64,000 bases of DNA, taken from the NCBI RefSeq assembly GCF_905220415.1, contig NC_059546.1, forward strand, positions 9,982,001 to 10,046,000, written 5' to 3'. The notes beneath the pieces are model-generated. The model saw only the letters and a list, made by a program, of their open reading frames with translations. It was not told the origin of the DNA and ran no database searches. This document shows, piece by piece, positions 22,510 through 34,465 of the stretch. The DNA comes from Colias croceus. Its lineage: Eukaryota; Arthropoda; Insecta; Lepidoptera; Pieridae. Position numbers and translations under genes: made by a program. Positions within the stretch are counted from its first letter, which is position 1. The number at the start of each line of letters is the position of its first letter.

Positions 22510-23370
22510 TAATAAACGACTCTTCTTTTACACATCTGATATTTTCTAAGAATCTGGGATTACCAAAACTAGATATGTTGTTCATTGACACTGTAATTGT
22601 CGGAACTAACATTAATCTGCTGAGAGCTTGCATGTATCAGCTTAATTAAAGCTGTAATTGAATAAGCTTCATCAATATTGAGTGTGTGATGAATTAATTA
22701 TGTATAATGCGCTAAGTGTTTATTTGTCTAAATAATAATGCACAAGTAGGTCATGCTGTGATATTGAGTTTTCGGAGCACCTATTGAATTCTGTTTTGTT
22801 CATAGAACAATCTTCCTATTGACGTCTAAAGCCATTGACTTAACATGTCAAAGCATTCGCACACATTATATATACCATGCCTATATATATATATATATAT
22901 TATACTATATGCCATGTTACCTGGCATGGATGATTTTATGCCACAAGAACGTCATTTCTACGTTTGATGGAAGCTATTTTAATGTTAGTTGTTCTGTATT
23001 TATATTTAACTTTTTGTATGCTATAGCATTAAGAATTATATATTATCATTTAAATACAGTACGGTCCAGTAGTTTAATACATAGCAAAGTGAAGCGAGAC
23101 CTATCTTAAACACCCTTGAAATTGTTAAAACACACAGGGACTTATTTAAGCAATTTCGTTAGCTGAAAAAACGCTCACATTCGACACACAGATCAACGAT
23201 AAGACAGTGATGTATGTGCGCAATTGCTTTTTGCAAATTGCTCGCTTTCCCCACACGATATTTATGTTCGACAATTATTTTTACTCAATAACATGAGCTC
23301 GAAGAAGTTTCAAATGGTACTCGTGGATTTTCTGTTGCTATAGCGTCTTGTTAGTTTGAATTGGTCGATA
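22510..23370. other. Intergenic stretch with a short (AT)n tract
   Basis: A 20-base (TA)n run lies at about 22882-22902. No gene or known repeat is recognised. Confidence 0.5.
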
Positions 23371-23371
23371 A

Positions 23372-23570
23372 TCTATACTAATATTATAAAGCTGAAGAGT
23401 TTGTTTGTTTGTTTGTTTGAACGCGCTAATCTCGGAAACTACTGGTCCGATTTGAAAAATTCTTTAGGTGTAAGATAGCTCATTTATCGAGGAAGGCTAT
23501 AGGGTATGTATCATCACGCTACAACCAGCAGGAGTGGAGCCACGGGGGTGAAACCGCGCGGAGCAGCTAG
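23372..23570 (+). mobile_element. Helitron-like element, family A copy
   Basis: Full copy from TCTATACTAATATTATAAAG to CAGCTAG, between A and T, with the family blocks 'gctgaagagtttgtttg' and 'gaaaccgcgcggagcagctag'. Confidence 0.8.
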
Positions 23571-23575
23571 TGAGT

Positions 23576-23775
23576 CTAGCTTCCGCCCACAACTTTGTAT
23601 GTGCATCCCAGTTTTCCCCGTTCCTGCAAGAATTTCGGGAAATCCTTTCTTAGAGGACGCCTACGTTATGACATCTACCTGCATGCCAAATTTCAGCCTG
23701 ATACGTCCAGTGGTTTGGGCTGTGCGTTGATAGATCACTATATCAGTCACCTTTGAGTTTTATATAATATATAGA
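23576..23775 (-). mobile_element. Helitron-like element, family G copy
   Basis: Lies five bases from the preceding copy, in the opposite orientation. Starts CTAGCTTCCGCCCAC and contains 'ccaaatttcagcctgatacg' and 'cagtggtttgggctgtgcg'. A diverged copy is at 53554-53794. Confidence 0.7.
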
Positions 23776-24554
23776 TTAATGACAATAATAAATTATTATA
23801 TAATATATAATAATTTAATTTATTGTTTATTAATTTAATGATGGAAAATCTGGAAGAAGGAATAAAATCTAAGAAATCTATTAATTAATTAAGCGTCGTT
23901 AATTGATATGAGTTTGTCTTCATAATATATACACTTAATATTGTCACATACATATTCTAACTAATAATTGGAGGTATAGATTTTAGATTGATAATAATTG
24001 CATATTTATTGCTCTCCTTACCCAATTGCGAAAGAAGGGTTATGATTTTCAAGCGAATGTATGTAATGTTCATGTATATTTATTTATTATGGTAGTGACA
24101 GTAGGTACATAAATTAGCAGTGTTATACTTTTCTTCACAAATAAATTACACACACAAAAAATACTCTAGTCTGTAATTCCCTTCAAAAAAATATAATTTC
24201 AAGAAGAACGTCGAATAAAACACGTCTTGCTTTAAGTCCATTATTCAAAAAAGTCGATTTGTTTAGGTAGTATTGTTGATAATGGTCAGTTTATAAAAAG
24301 CTTTAAATTTTACTCATTTATTTCCACGTTGGTTAAATGTAAATGACAAGTGTCTTGGAAACTTCATAATTACTTAAGCCCTGCGGTTTCACCGGCCTTT
24401 CCACGGACTTTGGCACAAAGGACACCCAAAACTTATAAGGCTTGTTACGTAGAAATAAAAGGAACAAGTACTTTAAGTATATTTTTTGTTTTAGGTTAGG
24501 TATAATATTATATTAGGTACGTTCCATATGAATTACGAAAAGATTTTATTGAAG
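23776..24554. other. Intergenic stretch
   Basis: Only a Helitron-tail-like scrap (ccctgcggtttcaccggcc, about 24380) is noted. Nothing else is recognised. Confidence 0.4.
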
Positions 24555-24775
24555 TTATACTCCTTATGGCGCGATGGAGAAAAATGATGGGAGTGAATTT
24601 TTACGATGCGCGCGCACACCGACACCTAAATTTAACAGCATGAAGTTAGTTCCAGGTGGTATGAAAATTGATAACTATGTTCAAGTTGTTTATTCTAGTA
24701 TTTTTTCCATACCCCAAAGAAGTATAACTTCTAACGCGTGTACATAAGTACACACACTCTTTTTTTCTATATTAT
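24555..24775. mobile_element. Possible MITE related to family H
   Basis: 'gaagttatact' at 24551-24561 and agtataacttctaacgcgtg at about 24720 are inverted partners, followed by 'cacacactc' as in the 37014-37250 element. The interior is unrelated to the other copies. Confidence 0.4.
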
Positions 24776-25014
24776 TGTAGTGGATAAACTCTAAAACTAG
24801 GAAACCGATGAAAATTATTTCAATAGCAGCTCAATTAATATTATTCTTCCGTGTTTCAGTTTTTTTTTTTTTTGTTGCTCCAGTTCATCCTATTTACTAA
24901 ACTAACAAAAATCGATGAAACACCAGGAAAACCAACAATGCATTTTAATACAATTTATTTATTCACTAAACAAGACAAAAGCACTTTACAAGCGTCAAAC
25001 CATAACATAATACA

Positions 25015-25110
25015 GTTGTCGGGTAGAGATCGCTTCAAGCGATAAGCCGCCCTCCCTATATTTTATCTAAAATGTGTCTGTTTATGTTTTCATTTATTGC
25101 TGTATAAAAT
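25015..25110 (+). mobile_element. LINE 3' UTR tail fragment
   Basis: Contains 'gggtagagatcgcttcaagc' and gataagccgcc, the conserved 3' UTR hairpin signature of a common lepidopteran non-LTR family, then a T-rich end. No coding part remains. Confidence 0.55.
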
Positions 25111-25867
25111 ATGTTTCGCTCGTTCATTCATAATATTTTCTTATCCCATTTATTATGTGTGTCATCCCGCCTATATTACTGGTTAGTAAGGTCGAGTACA
25201 CCAACTTTTGAGACTAAATCTGTAAAACATTTTACCATTTATCATTATCAACTCATATATTTTGATCCAACTACAGGGACACAGAGCTCCTTTGAGCATT
25301 CAGACAATAGTTCAGACCATAGTTAACTACGATGGCCAAATGTGGTTTGGTAGATCAAATGTCGTTGAAATTTTCGAGTCTTGTTCAGTCTGGACACTTC
25401 AAGAGTTTCACAGACAAATTTAAATTTAAATTTCTTTAAATGTGACGTCATGTAGCGTTGAATTATTGGTTAAGGTAGGTATCTATTCTGCACCATATTA
25501 TTATATCATTAAGAAAATAAAATTAAAATAAATAAATCTCACAAATAAAAACACATAACAAAAGACTTCACCTTTCACCTTTTCACTATAATCAAATTAA
25601 TGAAGTGAATGCAAATATATTTTAATCCATAAGTGTTAAAAATATTACGAAAACAGCGCTGACGATTCCATTAGATTATTAAAGGACCGGCTCATTTGCA
25701 TAATTGAATCCAGAACCTCCAGCTAATTTTGTATTAATTTCACTTCGATAATGAAAATTACTGATTAAAATGTTAATAGTGGTAACGAGGATCACAAACA
25801 ACAAGACATGTAAAATGGATGTGGCAATTTGCAAGATGTAAATTGAATTTTACAAAGAAAAAAAAAG
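25111..25867. other. Intergenic stretch
   Basis: A 71-codon frame at 25111-25326 has no domain or splice support. Nothing else is seen. Confidence 0.45.
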
Positions 25868-26015
25868 AGCGTGTGTGTCTAGCTCACGTGTCAGAAGTGA
25901 AATTTCTTTGGCAAGATTCAATACCAAAATCGTCGCCTTACTCCATGTCGTGACGGTATTGCCATGACCTTGCAATTTTACTCTCAACGCACATAAAGAA
26001 GTTTCACCTCACATA
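25868..26015. mobile_element. MITE, family H
   Basis: Inverted ends: 'gtcagaagtgaaatttcttt' at the left and 'aaagaagtttcacctcacat' at the right. The interior (ttactccatgtcgtgac) is shared, in reverse, with 49252-49345. Related ends occur at 37014-37250. Confidence 0.6.
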
Positions 26016-27160
26016 CTTATGGAAAATTTTAAAACGCATCTATCCTGTTACCATGTAAGAAATTTAAGAGTGGTCCGCTTTTTAAACTATGCAGTTACGC
26101 ACTATTATAATATAGGTACTACGCAAGATCTATGTATTTATTAAAATAAACTTCTAGTGTAGATTCTATTTGAAAGTGTCTTATGCATATACATAGAAGT
26201 TAGTCAACGTTGTGCTCTCCGACTCTGACGTACCTAACTGCAATTGAATTATTTCATTGCTAAAGACGAGGCAGGAAATTCGGTCAAAGTTACGCTATAG
26301 GGAATTTACGTATGTGAATCGAATTGAAGGTATTTTGTATAAACCAATCAAAGGAAAAGTTTCAAATCAATTTTAATATTATATAGAGAAAGATTTAAAT
26401 TATATTGCTACTTGAAAGTATAAATCTAATTTTAATTAATTGTTTAACCAGCCGAATGCATGTATGTTGAATAAATAGATGCTTCAGGTTGATTTTGAGT
26501 TTGCTCAATATGAAATGAACTATCGCTCAGAAAAATTTATTATTATCACAGAAGATCTAAATTAGGTCCATGCAATTAATTAATGTTACCCAAGTATTTG
26601 GTATTATAAAAAATTAAATGAAAAATCACATCCAATATTCGTACACCCAGAAATTCCCTTTTATCTTACAAACTGATTCGAAACGTAGCAAAAAGCCGGC
26701 TTATCCTGCACATTGTGTTTCCACACTAAGAATAAACACGTCTACTTTAATAGTGTGGTTGGAATGGTAGCGATCTAATCGATTTTAAACGTTTTAATGC
26801 CGGGATTCTGCGGACTTGCTAATTATGATTGTAATTATGCGGGGCAAAAGTTGTTCCAGAAAACTGGCGGATCAACAGATTCCTCCTATTCCTCATTTTG
26901 AACGTAAACAGAGTTTTAATGACGTTGTGAAGTCTTTTGGATATTAGATGGTTTTTGAGTGGAATTCGATTTTGCTCGGCATTCTTGATAGGATTATATG
27001 GACTTGTAATTGATTTTGATCAAACATAATTTATCAATATGTAACAATTATTTTCTAATATTTATTTAAGCCTTAATAAATAATAGGATAAGTTATCCAA
27101 GGCTCTTAAAACGGATTTATTTGAAGAGTGCGTTGCTTGTTAGTTTTTTTTAATTATCAT
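26016..27160. other. Non-repetitive stretch with a GC-richer patch
   Basis: The patch 26680-26930 is GC-richer and contains a 34-codon ATG frame (26797-26901) without splice or initiation support. It is reported as a possible conserved non-coding segment only. Confidence 0.35.
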
Positions 27161-27164
27161 AATA

Positions 27165-27305
27165 TTTTCCTACTAATAATATTAAAAATGCGAAACTTTG
27201 TGAGGATGTGTGTGTGTATTTGTTACTCTTTCACGCAAATACTACTGGACCGATTACAATGAAATTAAGCACACATTTATTAGAGGGTTACTTGAAATAA
27301 AACTA
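27165..27305 (+). mobile_element. Helitron-like element, family C, 3'-truncated
   Basis: The 5' half of the 12625 copy type is present (gcgaaactttgtgaggatgt, ctctttcacgcaaat, 'gaccgattacaatgaaatta'), but the GC-rich CTAG tail is missing. Confidence 0.6.
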
Positions 27306-30300
27306 GGAAAGCTAGTATTCGATATTGTTCTTACTTATAATAATTATAGTGTTATTAATATATCTAATAAAGTATTGACCTATAAAAGTCTATTTCTAAC
27401 ATATTATTATTTTCCCAGTAAAGTGAATGGTAATGGATGGCTAATGATGCATATTCTACGTACCATTATACAAGATTACTTTTTATAATAGGTAATAGGA
27501 TATCAGGAAAAAATGACATTTTCTATACAAATACAATATTTAGGTTCATTACAAAGATACAATACATAAATGAAATTTTAAGTGTGAAGAGATAACTTGC
27601 AATATTATTAATTAATAATGTTTACTGATACTCTGTTGAATTAAGGCTTTGTGATGTATTGAACCGTTTTATTTGCCGATATTTATAATAAACAAAGCAT
27701 CATCTAATGCCCTATAAGTATTTTCTATATAACAATATTTTCTGTGAACTGTCAGTCTGTTTTAAAACTTGAAGAAAATTCCTGAATGATGTTAAATTTT
27801 TCAGAAGAAACAAATTTTGGGTGTTGTCTTCAGATCTGAGGCTTTATTTTATTTTGTCCATGTTTTTAATAACAATCTCACAAAAAATATGCAGATAACA
27901 CAGAATACGACTCCTACAATAAATACGAAAAAGGAATCAAAATGAAAAAGAATCCACATTTCGTCGTCAAAAAATATCCGTCAGAAATCTACTGTTTCGT
28001 TCATTTCAATTGAAAGGAAGCATATTGGTATTATAAGTACGTCAATCAAGAACATTCAAAGTTCCCTGGCTTAGGTGTCACTTTTGATGAAGGCAAAAGA
28101 AATACTGACGGAGCCGTCTTTACACTGCCAGAATACAAAATCGAATATTGTTGAAATTTGGTGGGCGAGCTTTTTGTGATCTCTGTAGGTACTTATATAG
28201 TATATAAGGTTGCCTTTGAATGCGTTTTGATAGACGTTTTGGTAAAGAAAATTGTCTATTTTTGAATGATTCGCCTGTAGCGTATTACGAATTAATACAT
28301 CATACTTCTGTCTATGTTATATTATTTTGTTGATTTACGTCAGTTATTTATTGAAATATCGTAGGGTTTTTTTATACAGAGCTTCTTTCGTCACTTGAAA
28401 TGATTAATGTCGATTCGCTAGGTAAGGAATCTTTAAAATATTTTTGAGATTTCCACGACTTTCCGATTTTTTAAATTAAAACATTTACAAGCATTTATGT
28501 GATGTTAAGAGAAGCATTACTTACACAATACACAATATATTAACATGGCTCAATACTAAATATTTAACGCAAAAGTCTCAAATATTCTACACCTGACGTT
28601 TAAATAAATGCTGACCTCAATATCGAGAAGTTTCTCACGCCATTTCAAATATTTTAATCTTCCTTTGCAATGCCTGATATCTGTGCAATGCATATCTTTA
28701 TTTCAAGCCTGGCTTTCTAGACAGCTGATCTCCATACGAAATAAGTAAACTAATTTTATGGCTCTGGACTGTATTGTAGACAATATATAAAGAGTACATT
28801 TTTTATTAGATACATCCATTATATGAAACATTAGTTTTTTTTTTATTGCGATTTTTATTTTTTATCCAACATCGAAAAAAAACAATAATACAACTGTGCT
28901 TGCCACAGCTTGACGCTCGAGAAAATTTTACATTATGCAGTGACTGATTTATGAAATAATGTCCAAAAATTAACTCCGTAGTATTGTAATATTTTACAAG
29001 CAGACTTGCAGATTAAAAAAAATATCTTTATTTAGTTGAACAAGTTACACGAAAACATTATGTCTCTGTGTATTACTTTATATTATGTATTGTTTGGTAC
29101 GTATTCTATCCGCCTCCACATGTCATCTATAATCTTGCTCCCAGCATATTTTATGTGTTCCAAACCCACGTCCGGTCAGTTATCAAAGTTCGTAGACTTC
29201 GCGAAGATCTTCTATTTCCAAAGTGAAGGATACACTCTTTGTTCCACTAACTTCTTGTTTACTTATTGTTACTGAATTGGGTATTTCTTTCATTCTATTC
29301 GTTTTTGCTTCGTTGATTTAGTGGTCGTGAGTCAGTGTATTGTATTGAAATTTTGAAGATAGTTTACTGTTTCTAAGTTATTTTCTATTAATGTAGGGGA
29401 GACAAAATTGTTTAAAGGTTGAATGAAACATTTGCATTGGCTTCACTGTAATAGCAATGATATTGCAAATTTGAAAATTGATAAAAATGGTATATTCAAT
29501 TATTAACAATTGCCTCATTTTGGACTAATACCGAGTATAATTATTTTTTTTTAATTTATCTTTGTCCTTCCTTCATCCCTCCTTTATTCATACTGTTGTT
29601 CTAATCAGTAGGATAAATGTTATTAATTACTTACAAAATTATAGAAGTTTAAACAACACAATTCTCAATGATTTACAGCAAAATCCACAACCACCATCAT
29701 ACAAGAACAAACAATACAGACACGCAGATTTTAATTAACCTACTTTACTTTAACCCACAGCTCAAAGAAAACTTCCAAATCATATTTACATCGGAGAAAG
29801 TTACACAATCGAGACTCGAAAACAAAGATTTAGTAGTACGTAATAAAATACAAAATATGTACGTATCGTGCGGCACAAATAATAAACTGGGAGCAAATCG
29901 AGTGGCCTGAGTTATGTGCAAACTTCGGATACCGCCGCGAATTTAAAGTCCATGGATCTTCCTTATTCAATAACGAGCTTTGCGTGTTATGGTATTTTAA
30001 TTTAGTTTTATAAATTTAGTGTTGCTTTTTTAGTTTTGGTGGAACCTTTGTTGGAAGTTATTTCGTTTTGAAGATGGAACCTGTGGTAAATAATTATTTC
30101 TATGTTATATTATCTACTACTCAAAAGCGTTTCAAAGCCCGCTTGAATAATAATTGTTTTAGTTTGAGTTGGGTTATAAACTAGTAGTACTAGATAATAT
30201 GTCTTTCCATATGCGTATTTTAGTTGGAAAATTGTAAAATTTTATGTGTAATCAAAATAAGAAGTGTATTGTAAAAAAATTGTGAATCCAATGTTCAATA

Positions 30301-30450
30301 TAAACATCTCAAACTACGTATTGTCAAACGAGCCTCTAACTCTCATAATTTTTGTCCCTAAAAAAACATTTCAACCCTTCAAATCGCTTCCAGAATTAAA
30401 TTATCCTAACAAAGGTACAGACTCGGCCATAAATAATAAGCGAGGCGCCG
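27306..30450. other. Long stretch without recognised repeats or genes
   Basis: About 3 kb with short low-information frames only (27210-27488, 29036-29275, 29668-29910). No transposon signatures. It could be intron or ancestral intergenic DNA. Confidence 0.5.
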
Positions 30451-30545
30451 CGGATCCAAACTAAAAGTAACAAACAGATCTCTTAAATAAAGAAAACACG
30501 GGCATATGTTAACATCTGTCGGTAGGCAGTTCCGACTGTACGGCT
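30420..30545 (+). repeat. Duplicated non-coding block, copy 1
   Basis: About 115 bp align with 38795-38910 in the same orientation, with core 'atatgttaacatctgtcg' and flanking 'taacaaacagatctct' and 'agaaaac' blocks. It has no TIR, poly(A) or Helitron ends and no coding frame. Confidence 0.6.
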
Positions 30546-31389
30546 TGATTTGTTCCACTTCGAACTGGGTTAATGTCAGTAACCGATTTGGGAAAGGGTT
30601 CGTATTCTTTTATGTACAAGTATGAAGAAATATTGACCAGGATCAAAGAAAATTGATTGGAATGCTTGAGAACTTCAGTTAGTACCTAGTAACAATAATT
30701 TACTTTAGTTATTATGCTTGGAAAAACGGGATAATCTTTTATTCATTAAATTAATTGAATGTAAAACAGGATATAGAAATAATTCAAAATATACTAATAT
30801 CCAATAAATTACATATATTTTTAACTTATCTAATTTATACTAACTAGTTAATTTTAATCTTAAATTCAATCTCACATTTTCAGTCCCAACGTTTGAAAAT
30901 GATACAATACAATATCAACCGGCATTAGCATTCCAGCCAAAACACAATCCAGCCGTAAGATATTCAATCTTACACCGTTACATTTGAATACTATTATTTG
31001 GAAGCGGTACATGTACTTGCATAATATTAGCGTCTTCTGTATACATTAGCATGCTACCAATAGAATTGCTAGTTGTGGATTAAAACCGCATCCCTCTGAT
31101 TAGATGCTGTTGATTGTTAGGTGCGCTAACCACAAGATAGCAAGCTTGGTTAATTGAATGAATTAGCGTTGCATGAATTCAGGCGCTATGGAAATGTATT
31201 GGAGCGAGTGAATCCTATTTTCCAGGAATTAGTTGATTTACGACGGATTAGGGACGCAATTTTTGTTTAGTTTTTAATTTGTCGTTCAGAATATATATAA
31301 CCCTAGTTAGCAGAATTAGTATTAATTATGAAAATATAATGCTTTAGGTAGTTTTCGAAGAATTTTTATAATTCGTATTTTACATAATA

Positions 31390-31848
31390 AAAAATGGGTG
31401 ATATTCCTATGAATATATCTGAAGAGCTGTTTGAGCTTATTCCAGCCGCTCAATTCCACCATCGCACAGCTCGCCATAAAAGCCTATACCATCCTCACCA
31501 CCTGGATGGTTGGCGCAGCACAACGGTGCGTTTCAACCGTAGCTTTCTTCCACGGACTAGTAAAATCTGGAATAATCTGCCATCGACTGTCTTTCCGAGG
31601 AACTACGACTTGAGTTATTTTAAGAAAAAAGCATATGTGTTTCTTAAAGGCCAAAAGCACACCGCTACCTAATTCACGGTTAGCTCCACCTTTCTCCTTA
31701 AGACCGTTTTTATCCCATCCCCTTTCCCTCTATGGTAGGCAACACCCATAACGTATGTTATGGACGTCTATGGGCGACGCACTTTGCCATCAACATCGGC
31801 CATTGCGTCTGCTCGTTTGCCTTCCAATGCTATAAAAAAAAATATATA
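31390..31848 (+). pseudogene. 5'-truncated LINE: RT C-terminus and poly(A)-like tail
   Basis: The frame 31394-31672 encodes the closing 92 residues of a non-LTR reverse transcriptase, with the characteristic 'HHLDGWRSTTVRFNRSFLPR', TSKIWNNLPSTVFP and YDLSYFKKKAYVFLKG. The 3' UTR follows with 'tgggcgacgcactttgccat' and 'gtctgctcgtttgcct', and an A run at about 31832-31842. The polymerase and endonuclease parts are missing. The LTR retrotransposon at 31849 inserted into its A/T-rich tail. Confidence 0.8.
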
Positions 31849-32101
31849 TGTGGGAATAGGATAAATAATTAAGATTGTATTTCATAACTACTTTTATTTT
31901 TAGTCTGTGCTTTTCTATTATTTAATCTGTGGATATGTTATCTGTAGACTGTAAAACGATCTATGTTGTCTATGACTTGACTTTGTTTTTTTTGGTACGA
32001 TGTAATGGAGGATTGTTAAAAATGTATTTTTGATATGTAACCGGTGTCTGGGAAATAAATCGATTGGGCGGATTTGGCTTTTCATTTACACCATCCCCAC
32101 A
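31849..32101 (+). repeat. 5' LTR
   Basis: 253 bp, begins TGTGGGAATAGG and ends CCATCCCCACA. It contains an AATAAA (about 32055) upstream of the end. No base difference from the 3' LTR was found by eye. Confidence 0.92.
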
Positions 32102-32106
32102 TAATT

Positions 32107-32124
32107 TGGGGGCTCGTCCGGGAT
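32107..32124 (+). promoter_or_regulatory. Primer binding site for tRNA-Pro
   Basis: TGGGGGCTCGTCCGGGAT starts five bases after the LTR. It is the 18-base complement of the tRNA-Pro 3' end, the same site used by murine leukaemia-type retroviruses. It would prime minus-strand DNA synthesis. Confidence 0.85.
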
Positions 32125-32287
32125 ACGGGATGGTGGAATAAAGAAAAAACAGACGAAGACTATGATGCCGGTGATTTAACCTGATTAAGAATTTACGAAT
32201 TACGAACGAAGACTAAGATTTAAAGAAGCTTATGATTATACGATTACGACTTGAAGACTATAAAACTTTTTATTTACATTATTCAAC

Positions 32288-34465
32288 ATGCCGCCGAAAC
32301 GAGTAAAAGATGATGATTGTGGTGAACCATCGCCGCGTATTTCCTTCAATGACTTAGAGAAATCAATGACGCCATTTTCGGGTGATGATGCCTATGGCAT
32401 CGAAACATTCGTAAAAGATTTTGAAGATATTTCCTCTTTAATGCAATGGGGCGAAATAGAAAAACTCATATTTTCGAAGCGGCTTCTCGCGGGAACCGCC
32501 AAGCTATTTTTACGTTCACTAAGTGGGACCACCACGTGGGATACACTTAAGTCTGAGCTCCGTGAGGAATTTGGTAAGAAGTTGAACAGTGCAACTGTTC
32601 ACAAGAGACTTTCAACTCGCCGGATGAAGATGAACGAGACTCATCAGCAATATTTTTTACATATGAAGGAACTTGCAGTACTTGGGAATGTTGAAGATGA
32701 AGCCCTGATGGAATATGTCATCGACGGTATTAAAGACAGTGAGTCCAACAAAAATATTTTATATGGCGCTTGTAACATTAAAGAATTCAGAAAGAAATTA
32801 GACATTTATTCAGAAATTAAGAAAAAATCATATTCACCTAATAAGATTCAAAGTAATTCAGTATCAAAGTCCATTGGCATGAAAATTCAAAAAACACTAC
32901 GAGTAAAGAGATGTTTCAATTGTGGAGATTTAAATCATGAGTCGCCTAATTGTACTAAAGGCATTAAATGTTTTAAATGCAACTTGTTTGGCCATAAATC
33001 AACTGAATGTTCTAAAAGTATAAAAAAGAGTTTGGAAATTATGTCAACTAAAAATAATATTGATGTGAGACCTTTCAAGAAGCTGAAAATAAATAATATT
33101 GATGTAGAAGCCCTGATTGATACCGGAAGCGATGCTAATTTAATAATTATGTCTTATTTTAGGAAGATTCAAGGTGAAAAATTGTTATCTTATAGTTCAG
33201 GAACAACAGAAACTTTAACTGGAATAGCTGAAAAGGAAATTTATACAAAAGGATCTTTCACAGCAAAAATTGAAATTGATGATTGTTATTTTGAAACTTT
33301 ATTTTATGTTGTTGATGATGGCGCTATCCCTGTCAACATTATATTAGGAAATCCTGTACTGAAAGAAGTAGAAATCAATTTTAAATCTGGAACTATCACT
33401 GCAACAAGAATATTACACCTTACAATGCTAGAGAATGAAAATGAAGATATCACAAATATTGAAAACAAAGAATATAAGAATAAAATACAGAATATTATAA
33501 AAGAATATAACCCCAAAAGATGTACTAAAGAATCAAATGTAAAACTTAAAATATTATTAACCGATGATGTACCAGTTTATCAGAATCCACGACGATTGTC
33601 ACCTTTGGAGCTTAACATTGTTGACAAACAGATTAAAGAATGGCTTGATGAAGGAATAATAAAAACAAAAGGTGAAATTAAACCTTCAGTGGAGAAAATT
33701 GCCGCTGTAGAACATTTTCAGACTCCTCACAATATAAAGTCACTTCAAAGTTTCCTCGGACTAACAGGTTATTTTAGAAAGTTTATAAAGGATTATTCTT
33801 TAATAGCAAAACCTCTGACTGATTTACTAAAGAAAGACTGCTCCGCCTTGACTATGACATTGCAGAAAAAAGACTTACCTCCGAGAGTAGCTCGCTGGGC
33901 GCTCTTACTTGAAGAATATGACTACACGATTGAACATCGGCCTGCAGCAAGGATGAAACATGCAGATGCTCTCAGCCGACAGCCTATAAAGAATATAATT
34001 GTACTTACCGATACCGCAGCACGCCTGCGAAGAGCTCAAGATAATGATCTGCAAATAAAACTAATAAAGAAAGTATTAGAAAAGGAATCTTATGATGACT
34101 ATGTTTTAGAGAATGGAATGTTATGGAAGATTAAGGATGGAAATAAATTAATGGTTGTACCTAAGAAAATGCAAAATGAAATTATAAGAAAACATCATGA
34201 AAACGGACATTTTGGTTGTGTTAAGACTGAGGAATTAATAAATAGAAATTATTATATGGAGAATTTAAAAGAAAAGATTAAAACAAACATTGATAATTGC
34301 GTGGAATGTATACTTAATTCAAATAAAAGAGGAAAGAAGGAAGGATTTCTACATGTAATAGATAAAGGTGATTTACCATTGTCTACTTACCATATTGATC
34401 ATCTACGACTGTTGACTCATCTGGGACAGATGATTCTGCAGGATGACCGTGTGGGAATAGGATAA
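32288..34465 (+). CDS. Gag-Pol fusion protein with in-frame deletions (725 residues)
   Basis: Residues 1-200 are the Gag capsid-like part. Two CCHC zinc knuckles follow (Cys209-Cys222 and Cys228-Cys241), then an aspartic protease with Asp-Thr-Gly at 278-280 and Ile-Leu-Gly at 352-354. The reverse transcriptase start (PVYQNPRRLSPLELNIVDKQ, from 429) runs to about 459 and then jumps to the thumb region (KIAAVEHFQTP... FLGLTGYFRKF, about 468-515), so the YxDD palm is gone. Near 518 it jumps to the end of RNase H (DLPPRVARWALLLEEYDY, DALSRQP). The integrase zinc finger (HH at 636-637, Cys-x2-Cys at 671-674) and first catalytic Asp (HIDH, near 704) remain, then the protein ends in the LTR. It could assemble particles and cleave Gag but cannot copy or integrate itself. 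Confidence 0.88.
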   Translation: MPPKRVKDDDCGEPSPRISFNDLEKSMTPFSGDDAYGIETFVKDFEDISSLMQWGEIEKLIFSKRLLAGTAKLFLRSLSGTTTWDTLKSELREEFGKKLNSATVHKRLSTRRMKMNETHQQYFLHMKELAVLGNVEDEALMEYVIDGIKDSESNKNILYGACNIKEFRKKLDIYSEIKKKSYSPNKIQSNSVSKSIGMKIQKTLRVKRCFNCGDLNHESPNCTKGIKCFKCNLFGHKSTECSKSIKKSLEIMSTKNNIDVRPFKKLKINNIDVEALIDTGSDANLIIMSYFRKIQGEKLLSYSSGTTETLTGIAEKEIYTKGSFTAKIEIDDCYFETLFYVVDDGAIPVNIILGNPVLKEVEINFKSGTITATRILHLTMLENENEDITNIENKEYKNKIQNIIKEYNPKRCTKESNVKLKILLTDDVPVYQNPRRLSPLELNIVDKQIKEWLDEGIIKTKGEIKPSVEKIAAVEHFQTPHNIKSLQSFLGLTGYFRKFIKDYSLIAKPLTDLLKKDCSALTMTLQKKDLPPRVARWALLLEEYDYTIEHRPAARMKHADALSRQPIKNIIVLTDTAARLRRAQDNDLQIKLIKKVLEKESYDDYVLENGMLWKIKDGNKLMVVPKKMQNEIIRKHHENGHFGCVKTEELINRNYYMENLKEKIKTNIDNCVECILNSNKRGKKEGFLHVIDKGDLPLSTYHIDHLRLLTHLGQMILQDDRVGIG

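Noticed and set aside
26797..26901. 34-codon ATG frame starting MPGFCGLANYDC
   Set aside because: No splice sites, poly(A) signal or family support. Short frames of this size are expected by chance.
33304..33516. 70-codon minus frame inside the retrotransposon
   Set aside because: Antisense shadow of the gag-pol frame.
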